Both the position numbers and the translations under genes were made by a program. Of a stretch of DNA of 64,000 bases, positions 51,767 through 59,791 are shown piece after piece. Numbering within the stretch: position 1 is the first letter of the stretch; each line of letters opens with the position of its first letter. A model generated the notes under the pieces. The model saw nothing but the letters and a program-made list of their open reading frames with translations. It ran no database searches and was not told where the DNA came from. Origin of the DNA: Bog-159 sp963738345 (GTDB lineage Bacteria > Acidobacteriota > Terriglobia > Bryobacterales > Bryobacteraceae); contig CAVTWI010000002.1 of NCBI GenBank assembly GCA_963738345.1, positions 5,084,001-5,148,000 on the forward strand, in the 5' to 3' direction.

Positions 51767-53554
51767 TTACTGCTGCACCGTAAGCAGGGTGGTTGATGGC
51801 GAAGAAACGCCGCTGACTTTGGCGACGATGGGCAGATCCCCGTTAGGCGCCGATGCCGGAACCTGAATGGCGACCTGATACAGCCCCGCAAATCCTGGCG
51901 CCAAAGCCGTCCCGTAAACTGTCGCGTCGATGCCGCCAACCGTGACTGTAACGGGGTTGCTGGTCAGATAAGTAGTGTCTCCGGGAACTTCCTCGCCTGG
52001 CGGCACCGCCGGAGTGGTAGGCCCAAAACCCGTGCCCCACAGGATCAGCACGTCTCCGGGTTTAGCCGGAACCGTAGCAAGCCCGCCGATTGCGCCGTTT
52101 TTCACTGCATAAGTATAGTTCTGGTAGGTAGCCACCGCATATTGATTGGCCCACAAGAAGAACGCCGGGCCGAAAGTTGTCGAAGTTGCCGTGACCGCCG
52201 CGCTGGTATTGGCACCGTTGGTTACAGACACCTGCATCGAACCTGTGCCGACGTCCGGCGCGACTATGTTGATCTGCCCCGAACTCACGAATTCGACGTA
52301 CGCAGGTTTTCCGTTGACCATGACGCTTACCCCATCCAGTTCCGTGGGCAGTTTGCCGTCAACGATGGTCCAGAAATCAGTCACGGGCGAGAGATTGGTT
52401 CCATAGATGGCCACCCATGAGTTAGGCACAATGCCAGGCTGAAAACTGGCGCCGCTGACCACCGAGATGATGCTGGGCGCAGTGGAAGCCGCCGCTACAC
52501 CGGTAATCTCGCGCACCCGGTTATTCGCTACATCGCCGACATAGAGGTTGCCGGATTTATCCAGCGTCATAGGGAATGGGCCGTTAAATTCCGCCTGCAA
52601 CGGCGCGCCTCCATCGCCCGCATAACCTTGGACCCCATTTCCCGCAATGGTCGTAATTATGCCGCCGCTCACTTCTCGAACCCTTTGATTCACGGTGTCT
52701 ACGATGAACAGCGCACCGGTTGGATCGAACCCGATCTCGCCCGGGTAGTTCAAACTCGCCGCGGTAGCCGGCCCGCCATCCCCGCCAAACGTCAGGTTGC
52801 CGTTCCCGGCGACGGTAGTGATAATCCCGGTAGCCGCATCCACGCGCCGGATCCGGCCGTTGAACTGATCGGTGATATAAAGGTTGCCCGATGCATCCAC
52901 CGCGTCCGCGGTCGGGTTGTTCATAACCGCATCGACCGCCGGCCCCCCGTCGCCGGAAAAGCCCTGCGCGCCAGTGCCCGCATAGGTCGTAATGATGCCA
53001 TTGCCATCCACTTTGCGGATGCGAAACGCGCCTTGGTCCACGATAAACAGGTTGCCGGTGCTATCCACGGCGCAGCGAATGGGAATCACCATGCCGGCGT
53101 TGAGTGCAGGGCCGCCATCCCCACTCGTGGTGTTCGTACCGTTGCCGGCCACGGTTGTAATGGTCCCCGATGGGGAGATCTCGCGTACCCTGAAGTTGCC
53201 TTCGTCGTTCACGTAAATGGCGCCCGAGGGGGCCACACACACGCCCAACGGACCGTTAAGCTGCGCCTGCGCCGCAGGGCCGCCGTCGCCCGTGAATCCG
53301 GCCACGCCAGTCCCCGCGAAGGTGGTGATCACACCGTTAGTGTCGACTTTGCGGACCCGGTTATTGTTCTGGTCCGCCAGGTAGATGTTTCCGGCGGCAT
53401 CCGCGGCAAGTCCTACTACGCGGTTGATCTCCGCCTGTGCGGCCGGTCCGCCATCCCCTGAATATCCAGCGGTCCCATTTCCGGCAAAAGTATTAATCGT
53501 CTGACTGGACGCTATCGCGCCAAACAGCAACGGTAACAAGAGTCTCAAGCTCAT
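51767..53554 (-). CDS. Secreted NHL-repeat propeller with TIGR03437 domain
   Basis: A 595-residue exported protein: signal peptide (MSLRLLLPLLFGAIASSQ), six NHL-type repeats of about 57 residues (about 19-355) each marked by TFAGxG and GDGGPA (for example TFAGNGTAGYSGDGGPAAQA, then AADAAGNIYLADQNNNRVRK), and a C-terminal TIGR03437 domain (about 360-595: SGASFQPGIVPNSWVAIYGTNL, ending in PGDVLILWGTGFGPTTP and LYQVAIQVPA motifs). The start at 53554 has a GAGGGG stretch upstream and gives a clean signal peptide; the frame continues upstream to 53635. It is divergent from the beta-lactamase-like gene. Function probably adhesion or scaffolding; unknown. Confidence 0.88.
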   Translation of the reverse strand: MSLRLLLPLLFGAIASSQTINTFAGNGTAGYSGDGGPAAQAEINRVVGLAADAAGNIYLADQNNNRVRKVDTNGVITTFAGTGVAGFTGDGGPAAQAQLNGPLGVCVAPSGAIYVNDEGNFRVREISPSGTITTVAGNGTNTTSGDGGPALNAGMVIPIRCAVDSTGNLFIVDQGAFRIRKVDGNGIITTYAGTGAQGFSGDGGPAVDAVMNNPTADAVDASGNLYITDQFNGRIRRVDAATGIITTVAGNGNLTFGGDGGPATAASLNYPGEIGFDPTGALFIVDTVNQRVREVSGGIITTIAGNGVQGYAGDGGAPLQAEFNGPFPMTLDKSGNLYVGDVANNRVREITGVAAASTAPSIISVVSGASFQPGIVPNSWVAIYGTNLSPVTDFWTIVDGKLPTELDGVSVMVNGKPAYVEFVSSGQINIVAPDVGTGSMQVSVTNGANTSAAVTATSTTFGPAFFLWANQYAVATYQNYTYAVKNGAIGGLATVPAKPGDVLILWGTGFGPTTPAVPPGEEVPGDTTYLTSNPVTVTVGGIDATVYGTALAPGFAGLYQVAIQVPASAPNGDLPIVAKVSGVSSPSTTLLTVQQ

Positions 53555-53662
53555 TCCGGTATTCCCCTCATATGACTCGGCGATCGAGTCTTGAACCAGT
53601 ATAGGCGGACTTAATCGCTTCCGCGTTACGATCATCTCTTACAGCGTAAGGATACGGTGCCC

Positions 53663-54961
53663 ATGACACAGTTTTCAACTTATTCCCGTTGCACCGCTTT
53701 GCGGTTGGCGGTGGTCTTCTCGTCGGTGTTACTGCCCCTCGCGGCTGCCTCGCTTCCGGCAGCCAAGCCTGAGGACGTCGGACTGTCCTCCGACCGCTTG
53801 CAGCGCATTCATGAGATGATCATGCGCCGCGTGGAAGCGGGCGATATTTCGGGCGCGGTCACCATGGTGGCACGGCGCGGCCGCCTGGTCCATTTCGAGG
53901 CGCACGGTGTGATGGACCTCGACAGCAAGAAGCCCATGACTAAGGATGCCCTCTTCCGCCTGGCGTCATCGAGCAAGCCGGTCACTGCCACCGCCATCCT
54001 GATCCTGATGGAAGAAGGCAAGCTGAAACTCACCGATCCGGTGTCAAAATACATTCCCGAGTTCAAGAATTCCAAGGTAGCGGTGGAAGCGGTGCGGACC
54101 GCCGCCCCAATGACGGACCAAGGGCCCGCTGCCGGCGACAAATACTATACCGTCCCGGCCAACCATGACATCACCATCATCGACTTACTCACACATACGT
54201 CCGGACTGGGTAGCGGCGGAGTCACGTCGGCCGACTTTCAGAAGTTGCTGCAGGCCCGCACACCGACCGAAACGCTGGCCGATTTCATCCCCCGCCTGGG
54301 AGGAGTGCCGTTGGACTTTCAGCCCGGAACCCAGTGGCGCTACAGCGGATTGGCGGGATTCGATACGCTCGGCAGGATCGTGGAAGTGGTCTCTGGCTTG
54401 AAGTTCGACGAGTTCCTGCGCAAGCGGCTATTCGAACCGCTGGGCATGGACAATACCTGGTTCAACGTTCCAGAAAAGGAGCAAGCGCATATCGCCACGA
54501 TCTACAACCGGACGGCTGCCGGCCTGCAGAAGCCAGCCACACCACTCCGGATAGGATCGCCCGCCTATTTCTCCGGCGCTGGAGGCCTTACGTCGACTGC
54601 GCCAGACTACCTGCAATTCGCGCAGATGTTATGCAACGGTGGCCAACTGAATGGCAAGCGTATCCTCAGTCCATGGACTGTCGACCTGATGACCAGCAAC
54701 AATGTGGGCGAGCTTTTTGAAGGACAGATCGGCCGCGCGCCCAAGGGAGTTGGATTTGGGCTGGGCGGCGAGGTGGTGGTGAGCGCGGTGGATGCGCGCC
54801 TGCGGAAGCCAAACGGCAGCTACGGCTGGGACGGCGCGTTCGGCACTTACTGGTGGGTGAATCGCAAGGAACAGATGGCCGTCGTGCTGTTCGTGCAGAC
54901 GCCCGGGCGGTCGCTGCAATATGACTTTGATAATGCGGTGTCGCAGGCCGTGATCGAATAG
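53663..54961 (+). CDS. Class C beta-lactamase-like serine hydrolase
   Basis: A 432-residue exported hydrolase of the beta-lactamase/DD-peptidase family (MEROPS S12-like, esterase EstB type). A signal peptide ends near ASLPAA. The SxxK motif is SSSKPVTA (FRLASSSKPVTATAIL), the Tyr motif is WRYSGLAGFDTLGRIVEVVS, and the domain closes with FSGAGGLTSTAPDYLQFAQM and a GWDGAFGTYWWVNRK motif where KTG would lie. It is more likely an esterase or D-amino peptidase than a resistance enzyme. The start ATG at 53663; a GTG at 53657 is also possible. It is divergent from the NHL gene. Confidence 0.88.
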   Translation: MTQFSTYSRCTALRLAVVFSSVLLPLAAASLPAAKPEDVGLSSDRLQRIHEMIMRRVEAGDISGAVTMVARRGRLVHFEAHGVMDLDSKKPMTKDALFRLASSSKPVTATAILILMEEGKLKLTDPVSKYIPEFKNSKVAVEAVRTAAPMTDQGPAAGDKYYTVPANHDITIIDLLTHTSGLGSGGVTSADFQKLLQARTPTETLADFIPRLGGVPLDFQPGTQWRYSGLAGFDTLGRIVEVVSGLKFDEFLRKRLFEPLGMDNTWFNVPEKEQAHIATIYNRTAAGLQKPATPLRIGSPAYFSGAGGLTSTAPDYLQFAQMLCNGGQLNGKRILSPWTVDLMTSNNVGELFEGQIGRAPKGVGFGLGGEVVVSAVDARLRKPNGSYGWDGAFGTYWWVNRKEQMAVVLFVQTPGRSLQYDFDNAVSQAVIE

Positions 54962-55065
54962 CGATCTCATTACACAAGCGAGATTGGCGTACGGCTACGA
55001 CGCGCAAAAGGAGCTAGATCGGGCGGGTGCGGATTGTGCAAACGAAGCCTAGACGGTTGGAATCA

Positions 55066-55213
55066 GGGGAGATGTTGGATGGGGCGCGGTGTGGGTTCGG
55101 TGGGGGGGGGACGGAAAAGGGGCCGCGGGATGAACAAAAAGGGGCCGGGGGTCCGGGGGACGGGGGCCGGGGATTAGATTTTTGGTGATTTGGGAAGAAT
55201 TGGCTGGGGGGGG
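55066..55213. repeat. G-run-rich intergenic stretch
   Basis: The gap 54962-55281 holds no credible gene. At least nine runs of four or more G lie on the plus strand here, including nine G at 55102-55110 and eight at 55206-55213, so G-quadruplexes are possible. A similar G-rich block flanks the other side of the next gene. Open frames here are low in complexity and were rejected. Confidence 0.7.
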
Positions 55214-55281
55214 AGAGACAATACGGGCGCACCCGTTGTTGGATGCCTGGAGGTTGTCAAAGAACGATGGTGCGGGGAGTG

Positions 55282-55857
55282 TTAGCGCGTGTCGTTAGGG
55301 TCGGGGTCGCAGAGGACGGTGGGGGCGCCGGCGGCTTCGGACATGACGTAATCGGGTGCGGGCCGGAATTGCGAATGCAGCACGGGTTTCAGGGGCTCAG
55401 CCGGTTGTTCCGGTGCGGCGGCCTGGGGCTGCGGTTTGGCGAGGCGCAACTTTTGTAGCTGTTGCAATTCGTGGAGGTTGTGGTAGAAGGACTTCTCAAG
55501 CGCGGCGCGCTCTTTAGCGGCGTAGGCGAGCATGATGAAGCGCTCCTCGCCGAAGCGGATTTTGTCGTAGATTTTGGATACGCTTTCGGAGTTACGGATG
55601 AGCATCCATTGGGCGACGACCATGGCTTCGAAGGGGAGTAGTTCGGTACGGCCCTGGGGATGCCAGTCGGCTTCGAGTTCGTCCCAAAGCTGGGAGTAGG
55701 CGGCCGCGTTTTCGCCTTCGATGATGGCGGTGCGGGTGCGGAGTCCGAAGGTGAGGGCATTGAAGCGGATGGCTCGTTTGCCTTCCTCAGTTTTGGGGCC
55801 GGTACTGTGCTCCGAGTTCCGTTTATTCGCTTCGTGCTGTTTATCCGAAATAATCAT
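55282..55857 (-). CDS. STGPKTEEGK-family protein of unknown function
   Basis: A 191-residue soluble protein opening SDKQHEANKRNSEHSTGP, then KTEEGKRAIRFNALTFGLRT. The N-rNxxxSTGPkTeeGk motif is the mark of a family present in many copies in Acidobacteria and Planctomycetes, with unknown function. A helical middle (EAMVVAQWMLIRNSESVSKI, ERAALEKSFYHNLHELQQLQ) and a Pro/Ala-rich tail follow. Its multicopy nature suggests a mobile or selfish character, but no mobility domain is visible. Both flanks are G-run-rich (C-runs on the coding strand). Confidence 0.8.
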   Translation of the reverse strand: MIISDKQHEANKRNSEHSTGPKTEEGKRAIRFNALTFGLRTRTAIIEGENAAAYSQLWDELEADWHPQGRTELLPFEAMVVAQWMLIRNSESVSKIYDKIRFGEERFIMLAYAAKERAALEKSFYHNLHELQQLQKLRLAKPQPQAAAPEQPAEPLKPVLHSQFRPAPDYVMSEAAGAPTVLCDPDPNDTR

Positions 55858-55930
55858 ATTTTTTCCTTGACCACGATTAGGTGGTGATGAGTAGGGGAGC
55901 GATGCCCCCTATCCGATTTGAGTAGAGCAT

Positions 55931-55980
55931 GGGGGGGGCGAAAAACGGATTTGGGGGGGGGCGGGGGATTACTTGGGAGG
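55931..55980. repeat. Second G-run-rich block
   Basis: Runs of 8, 9 and 5 G lie at 55931-55938, 55953-55961 and 55963-55967 on the plus strand, on the 5' side of the STGPKTEEGK gene. The gap 55858-56210 contains nothing else recognised apart from a small hairpin near 55893-55911. Similar words (GGGGATTA) occur in the block on the other side. Confidence 0.65.
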
Positions 55981-56210
55981 CGTTGGCAGGGATTGAGTTA
56001 GGATTATTTTGCCGGCTTGTGACTCCCGCCCGTGGGTTTCGGAGGTTCGGAAGCGTCCTGCTCCGAAGGAGGTACGCTACCGTTCGCGACTGGCCCGTTG
56101 AAGATGCGGCGCAGAGGACCGTCATGCCATTACGGCCGCCGCTGCCAGCGAATCGAGCTTATGGAATTGCCGGACGATACGACTCACAATGAGAGTCTCG
56201 GCGCGCGATT

Positions 56211-56468
56211 TCAGGAGGGCAGTTGAGGCCAGAGGTGACGATTGGCGAAGGCTCGGCCAGAGCCGGACTTCAAGTATCGTTCGAACTGCGCCGCTTGTTC
56301 GCGAGTAGAGAAGGCAACGTAGGTGTTTAGCTTCCACGGCGTGAATTTGGAGGTGTGCGGAACTCCTCCAGAGTTATGCTTGACGAGCCTCGCTTTGAGA
56401 TCGCTGGTAAGTCCGACGTAAGACTGGTCTGGATGGGATTCGCTTTGGAGAAGGTAGACGTAATGCAT
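56211..56468 (-). CDS. GIY-YIG nuclease superfamily protein
   Basis: An 85-residue single-domain protein of the UPF0213/YhbQ type. The GIY-YIG motif is represented by YVYLLQS and SYVGLTSD; the conserved Arg (KARLVKHN) and Glu (AFSTREQAAQFERYLKSGSG) are present. Such small proteins act on DNA, perhaps at nicks or junctions; most are uncharacterised. The start is the ATG at 56468, 84 bases beyond the 3' end of ssrA on the same strand. The C-terminus ends with RHLWPQLPS, complete for this group. Confidence 0.88.
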   Translation of the reverse strand: MHYVYLLQSESHPDQSYVGLTSDLKARLVKHNSGGVPHTSKFTPWKLNTYVAFSTREQAAQFERYLKSGSGRAFANRHLWPQLPS

Positions 56469-56527
56469 TTCTACTGCTCTTGATTCCGCCCCGGCCCTCC
56501 GTCGCTCGCTTCGCTTGCTTTGGCGGG

Positions 56528-56557
56528 CACCAGCCTTCGCCTTGGCGAAGGCTGGTG
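56528..56557 (-). terminator. Perfect hairpin at the 3' end of ssrA
   Basis: A perfect 14-bp inverted repeat (CACCAGCCTTCGCC / GGCGAAGGCTGGTG) separated by two bases. Its arm 56553-56557 overlaps the CCA end of the tmRNA. It may end transcription or guide 3' processing; no T-run follows, so simple rho-independent termination is unlikely. Confidence 0.5.
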
Positions 56558-56905
56558 GAGGCGGCGGGAGTTGAACCCGCGTCCGAGAAAGCCCGCAATG
56601 AAGAGAACTACGTGCGTAGCGCGATTCAGAAACTTCGGCTTCCGCCTCAGAATCGGCAAGAGTGGCGGCTGCCTAGCCCGATTGATCTCGACCTTATGCT
56701 CCGGACCGAAGCCATCAGCCTATCCCGCAAAATGACGCTCACTCACCGTCGCGCGGGCTCAGCGGCTGGAGCGGCTACTTAATTAATTAAGCAGCGTATG
56801 CAAACTGCGTGTTGGCAGTTTTGTTTTTCCGATCGTTTAACGGGAGCTCGGAACCCGGCACGCCTCCCCACCACGATTCAATCCCGTCGAATCCGTTGCG
56901 CCCCC
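56553..56905 (-). ncRNA. ssrA: tmRNA (SsrA)
   Basis: A 353-base RNA that rescues stalled ribosomes. On the minus strand it starts GGGGGCGCAACGGATTCGAC and ends TTCAACTCCCGCCGCC followed by TCCACCA, forming the alanine-type acceptor GGGGGCG/CGCCTCC with the G3-U70 identity pair. The resume frame at 56816-56787 encodes the tag ANTQFAYAA followed by TAA. The remaining sequence has room for the usual pseudoknots. The encoded CCA and the T-arm GGTTCAACTCC are clear. It is divergent from the AlkX-like gene. Confidence 0.96.
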
Positions 56906-56941
56906 ACTATGGAAAACTGGTAAGAACTAGCGGTCTTTCGG

Positions 56942-56959
56942 GTATCTCGATTGAGATAC
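56942..56959. promoter_or_regulatory. Palindrome between ssrA and the AlkX-like gene
   Basis: GTATCTC-GATT-GAGATAC is a perfect 7-bp inverted repeat in the 85-base divergent gap, 37 bases upstream of ssrA and 32 upstream of the AlkX-like start. It could be an operator for either gene; the binding protein is unknown. Confidence 0.4.
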
Positions 56960-56990
56960 AACCCAATTTTACCATACATACCAAATATCC

Positions 56991-58100
56991 ATGCCCATTA
57001 CTATTGACCATCTCCGGCGCCTGGCTATCTCCCAGAGCCTCTTCCCGCCCACGACGCTTCCGCGCGCTTTCGAAAAGATGGGCTTCGTGCAGGCCGACCC
57101 CATCCGCGCGCCCGCCCGCGCGCAGGACCTTATGCTGCGTCACCGCGTGAAGAATTACCGCGAAGGCGACCTGGAACGCCGCTATACAAAACTCGATATT
57201 CAGGAAGATGTCTTCGTCAACTACGGCTTTGTCACGAAATCCCTGCAAGCGCTGATGCATCCACGCTCGGAAGCCGGGGTTCCCGCTGACGGCAGCCGCG
57301 CCTGGCCCGCTGCGCGAAGAAAGAAAGCGCAGCTTCTGCTGGAGTTCGTAAGCCAGCGCGGCGCCGTCCACCCGCGCGAGGTCGACGACCATTTCTCGCA
57401 CGGCAGAGTGAAGAATTATTGGGGCGGTTCGTCCAACGCTACCACGCATCTGCTGGACGCCATGCTCTACCGCGGGATGCTGCGTGTCGCGCGGCGCGAA
57501 AGCGGTATCCGCATCTACGCCGCGCACCAGCACGGACTTGAGCCGGAGGATGCAGCCGAACGCCGCCGGCGTGTGGATGCCCTGGTAGATGCCGCTGTCG
57601 CGATTTACGCCCCCCTACCCGGCGCCAGTTTGTCGTTCCTGGTGCGCCGGCTGCGCTATGCCGCCCCCCAATGGCACGGCGAATTGCCCGCCGCCATCAA
57701 ACGCGCTAAAACTCGCCTTTCGCAAGCCCGGGTCGATGGCCTCGATTGGTATTGGCCCGCCGGTCAGAAGAGTAAACCTGCCGAGCCCCCGGAATGCGTC
57801 TGCCTGCTGACGCCCTTCGACCCTGTCGTGTGGGATCGTGCCCGCTTCGAACTCTTGTGGGGCTGGGCCTATCGCTTCGAAGCGTACACCCCGGTGCCCA
57901 AACGCAAACTCGGCTACTATGCTCTGCCCGTGCTTTGGCGCGATCGGGTGATTGGCTGGGGCAATCTGTCGGTTAAGGACGGACAACTGAAATCTGAAAT
58001 CGGGTATGTCGATTCGTCCCCGCCGAGGGATCGCGCGTTTCAGCGCGAACTCGAGGCGGAATTGGACCGCATGCGGGCCTTTCTCCGCTTGCAATCCTGA
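56991..58100 (+). CDS. AlkX/YcaQ-like DNA glycosylase (HTH_42 winged-helix family)
   Basis: A 369-residue protein of the PF06224 family, which includes E. coli YcaQ (AlkX) and Streptomyces AlkZ, glycosylases that unhook DNA interstrand crosslinks and alkylated bases. Three winged-helix segments are expected. The catalytic motif is QxD (Gln34-Ala-Asp36 in MGFVQADPIRAPARAQDLML), the YcaQ form rather than the QxQ of AlkZ. Other family marks: YFVNYGF-like VNYGFVTK, VHPREVDDHF, LLTPFDPVVWDRARFELLWG, YRFEAYTPVPKRKLGYYALP. The start is the ATG at 56991, shortly after the palindrome. Confidence 0.88.
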   Translation: MPITIDHLRRLAISQSLFPPTTLPRAFEKMGFVQADPIRAPARAQDLMLRHRVKNYREGDLERRYTKLDIQEDVFVNYGFVTKSLQALMHPRSEAGVPADGSRAWPAARRKKAQLLLEFVSQRGAVHPREVDDHFSHGRVKNYWGGSSNATTHLLDAMLYRGMLRVARRESGIRIYAAHQHGLEPEDAAERRRRVDALVDAAVAIYAPLPGASLSFLVRRLRYAAPQWHGELPAAIKRAKTRLSQARVDGLDWYWPAGQKSKPAEPPECVCLLTPFDPVVWDRARFELLWGWAYRFEAYTPVPKRKLGYYALPVLWRDRVIGWGNLSVKDGQLKSEIGYVDSSPPRDRAFQRELEAELDRMRAFLRLQS

Positions 58101-58163
58101 CCGCCGGGCGGACGCACGGTTCGGAGGCGTATGCTACGCTAAACGGCGATTGGAAGCCCTAAA

Positions 58164-59789
58164 ATGATCCGCTCCCTGCTCGCCGCGGCCGGTCTCCTGC
58201 TTGCCGCCCAATGCGCCCACGCCTATCCCAAGGAAATCACCTTTTCACAATCGGCAGCGTCCGTCGACGCGTACGATTTCGTCGAGGTAGCTATCGCCGT
58301 AAACGCGCCCGATGCCCCCAACCCCTTCACGGATGTGGCGATCCGCGGTTCGTACGGGAAGGCTGGTGCGACGAACCGGTTAACGGCCGACGGTTTTTGC
58401 GATTCCCCCGACGGAAGCACCTACCGCATCCGCTTCATGCCGTCGACGCCGGGCGACTACACTTACTCAGTCACCTACGATCAGGGCGGTAAGCAGAACG
58501 TTTTCTCCGGCGCCTTTCATGCCTCGGACGGCCATCGCCGCGGGATCCTTCGCGTGGATCCTCAATACCGCTGGCACTTTATCTGGGAGGGCACCGGCGA
58601 GCACTACTTCTTCAACGGCACCACAGCCTTCTGGCTAATGGGATGGAAGGACGAGCGGGTGATCGACTTCAGCATCGAACGCCTGCATCGCTTGAAAGTA
58701 AACCGCGCGCGCGTTCTGCTGGCCGGGCGGACCAACATGGCCTATGGCGATCCGGTAATGAACACCGAAGATTGGACCGTCTTCCTGAGCCCGTGGCCCG
58801 CGGTAGACGCGGCGGATTTCTCGCATCCCGGTTTCGATTATTCCCGCTTCCGCGTGGCACACTGGCAAAAATTCGAGCGCATGCTGCGCTTCGCGCGCGA
58901 TCGCGATTTCATCATCTCCGTGATTTTCGATATTGCCGATGGCAAAATCCATCCCGTTGCGGGGAGCGACGATGAGCGGCGCTATATCCGCTACGCAGCG
59001 GCGCGTCTCTCCGCATTTTCCAACATCACCTGGGATCTCGGTGACGATTTGGATTCGTTCCGCGACGATCAATGGGCGCACGAAACCGGCACGCTGCTCG
59101 AAGGGTGGGACCCGAACCATCATCTGGCCAGTTCGCACCCCGTGAAAACCGAACACCAGGATCGCGGTTCCGAATGGTTCGGATTCGCCTCGTTACAAGA
59201 GTGGTCGCGAGCGCAGCACGCGCTGATGCTGGAAAGCCGCCGGTTGCAGAAGCTTAGCGGGCGCATCGTGCCGCAAGCCAATGAAGAATACGGCTATGAA
59301 GATCACTATCCCAAGTGGGCGCCACAGCCACCGGGCGATTCCGCCGAAGTGCTGCGCCGGACGGCTTGGGATATTGCAATGGCAGGCGCCTATGGCACGG
59401 CCGGCGAGACCGCCCGCCGTGGAACAAATATCTGGCCGGATACAGGCGGCGGTTGGGTGAATGGCCGGGGCGACGATACTATGACCATGCTGGCCGGGTA
59501 TGCCCACATGGTGGACTTCTTCACTCAATTCGAATGGTGGAAAGCCGAGCCCCACGATGAACTCGCCAATAACGGCGCTTACTGTCTCGCAGAGGTGGGC
59601 CGAACTTATGCGGCTTATCTTCCTAATGGCGGCAAGGTGACGCTCACACTCGAACCCGGCCGCTATCAGGCCGAGTGGTGGAGCGGATTTACCGGAGAGA
59701 TCGTGCCGATTGGCGCGGCCGAAGGTCCGGTGTGGACCTCGCCCGAGGCACCCGATCACAGCGACTGGGCACTCCTACTGCGAAAGTGA
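58164..59789 (+). CDS. Secreted DUF5060/DUF4038-type glycoside hydrolase
   Basis: A 541-residue exported enzyme: signal peptide (1-20, ending AHAY), a DUF5060-like N-domain (about 22-115; DVAIRGSYGKAG, FMPSTPGDYTYSV), a (beta/alpha)8 DUF4038-type barrel (about 120-450; YFFNGTTAFWLMGWKDER, NITWDLGDDLDSF, VPQANEEYGYED) and a C-terminal beta domain with collagen-binding-like LTLEPGRYQAEWWSGFTGEI. Related proteins act on plant or bacterial polysaccharides; the sugar is unknown. Putative acids lie in NEEYGYED and WDLGDD. It converges with the glucan synthase gene, with two bases between stops. Confidence 0.88.
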   Translation: MIRSLLAAAGLLLAAQCAHAYPKEITFSQSAASVDAYDFVEVAIAVNAPDAPNPFTDVAIRGSYGKAGATNRLTADGFCDSPDGSTYRIRFMPSTPGDYTYSVTYDQGGKQNVFSGAFHASDGHRRGILRVDPQYRWHFIWEGTGEHYFFNGTTAFWLMGWKDERVIDFSIERLHRLKVNRARVLLAGRTNMAYGDPVMNTEDWTVFLSPWPAVDAADFSHPGFDYSRFRVAHWQKFERMLRFARDRDFIISVIFDIADGKIHPVAGSDDERRYIRYAAARLSAFSNITWDLGDDLDSFRDDQWAHETGTLLEGWDPNHHLASSHPVKTEHQDRGSEWFGFASLQEWSRAQHALMLESRRLQKLSGRIVPQANEEYGYEDHYPKWAPQPPGDSAEVLRRTAWDIAMAGAYGTAGETARRGTNIWPDTGGGWVNGRGDDTMTMLAGYAHMVDFFTQFEWWKAEPHDELANNGAYCLAEVGRTYAAYLPNGGKVTLTLEPGRYQAEWWSGFTGEIVPIGAAEGPVWTSPEAPDHSDWALLLRK

Positions 59790-59791
59790 AT

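Noticed and set aside
50851..51783. Plus-strand open frame of 310 codons
   Set aside because: It is antisense to pirin, whose cupin motifs are clear.
52628..53461. Plus-strand open frame of 277 codons
   Set aside because: It is antisense to the NHL repeats; its apparent periodicity merely reflects those repeats.
55014..55232. Minus-strand open frame of 72 codons, Pro-rich
   Set aside because: It translates the G-run block and is low in complexity.
55282..56553. Genomic island integrated at the ssrA 3' end
   Set aside because: ssrA is a common attachment site and unusual genes lie next to it, but no repeat of the ssrA 3' end and no integrase were found.
56374..56782. Several short open frames over 56374-56782
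   Set aside because: They fall mostly within or beside ssrA; the RNA explains the sequence.
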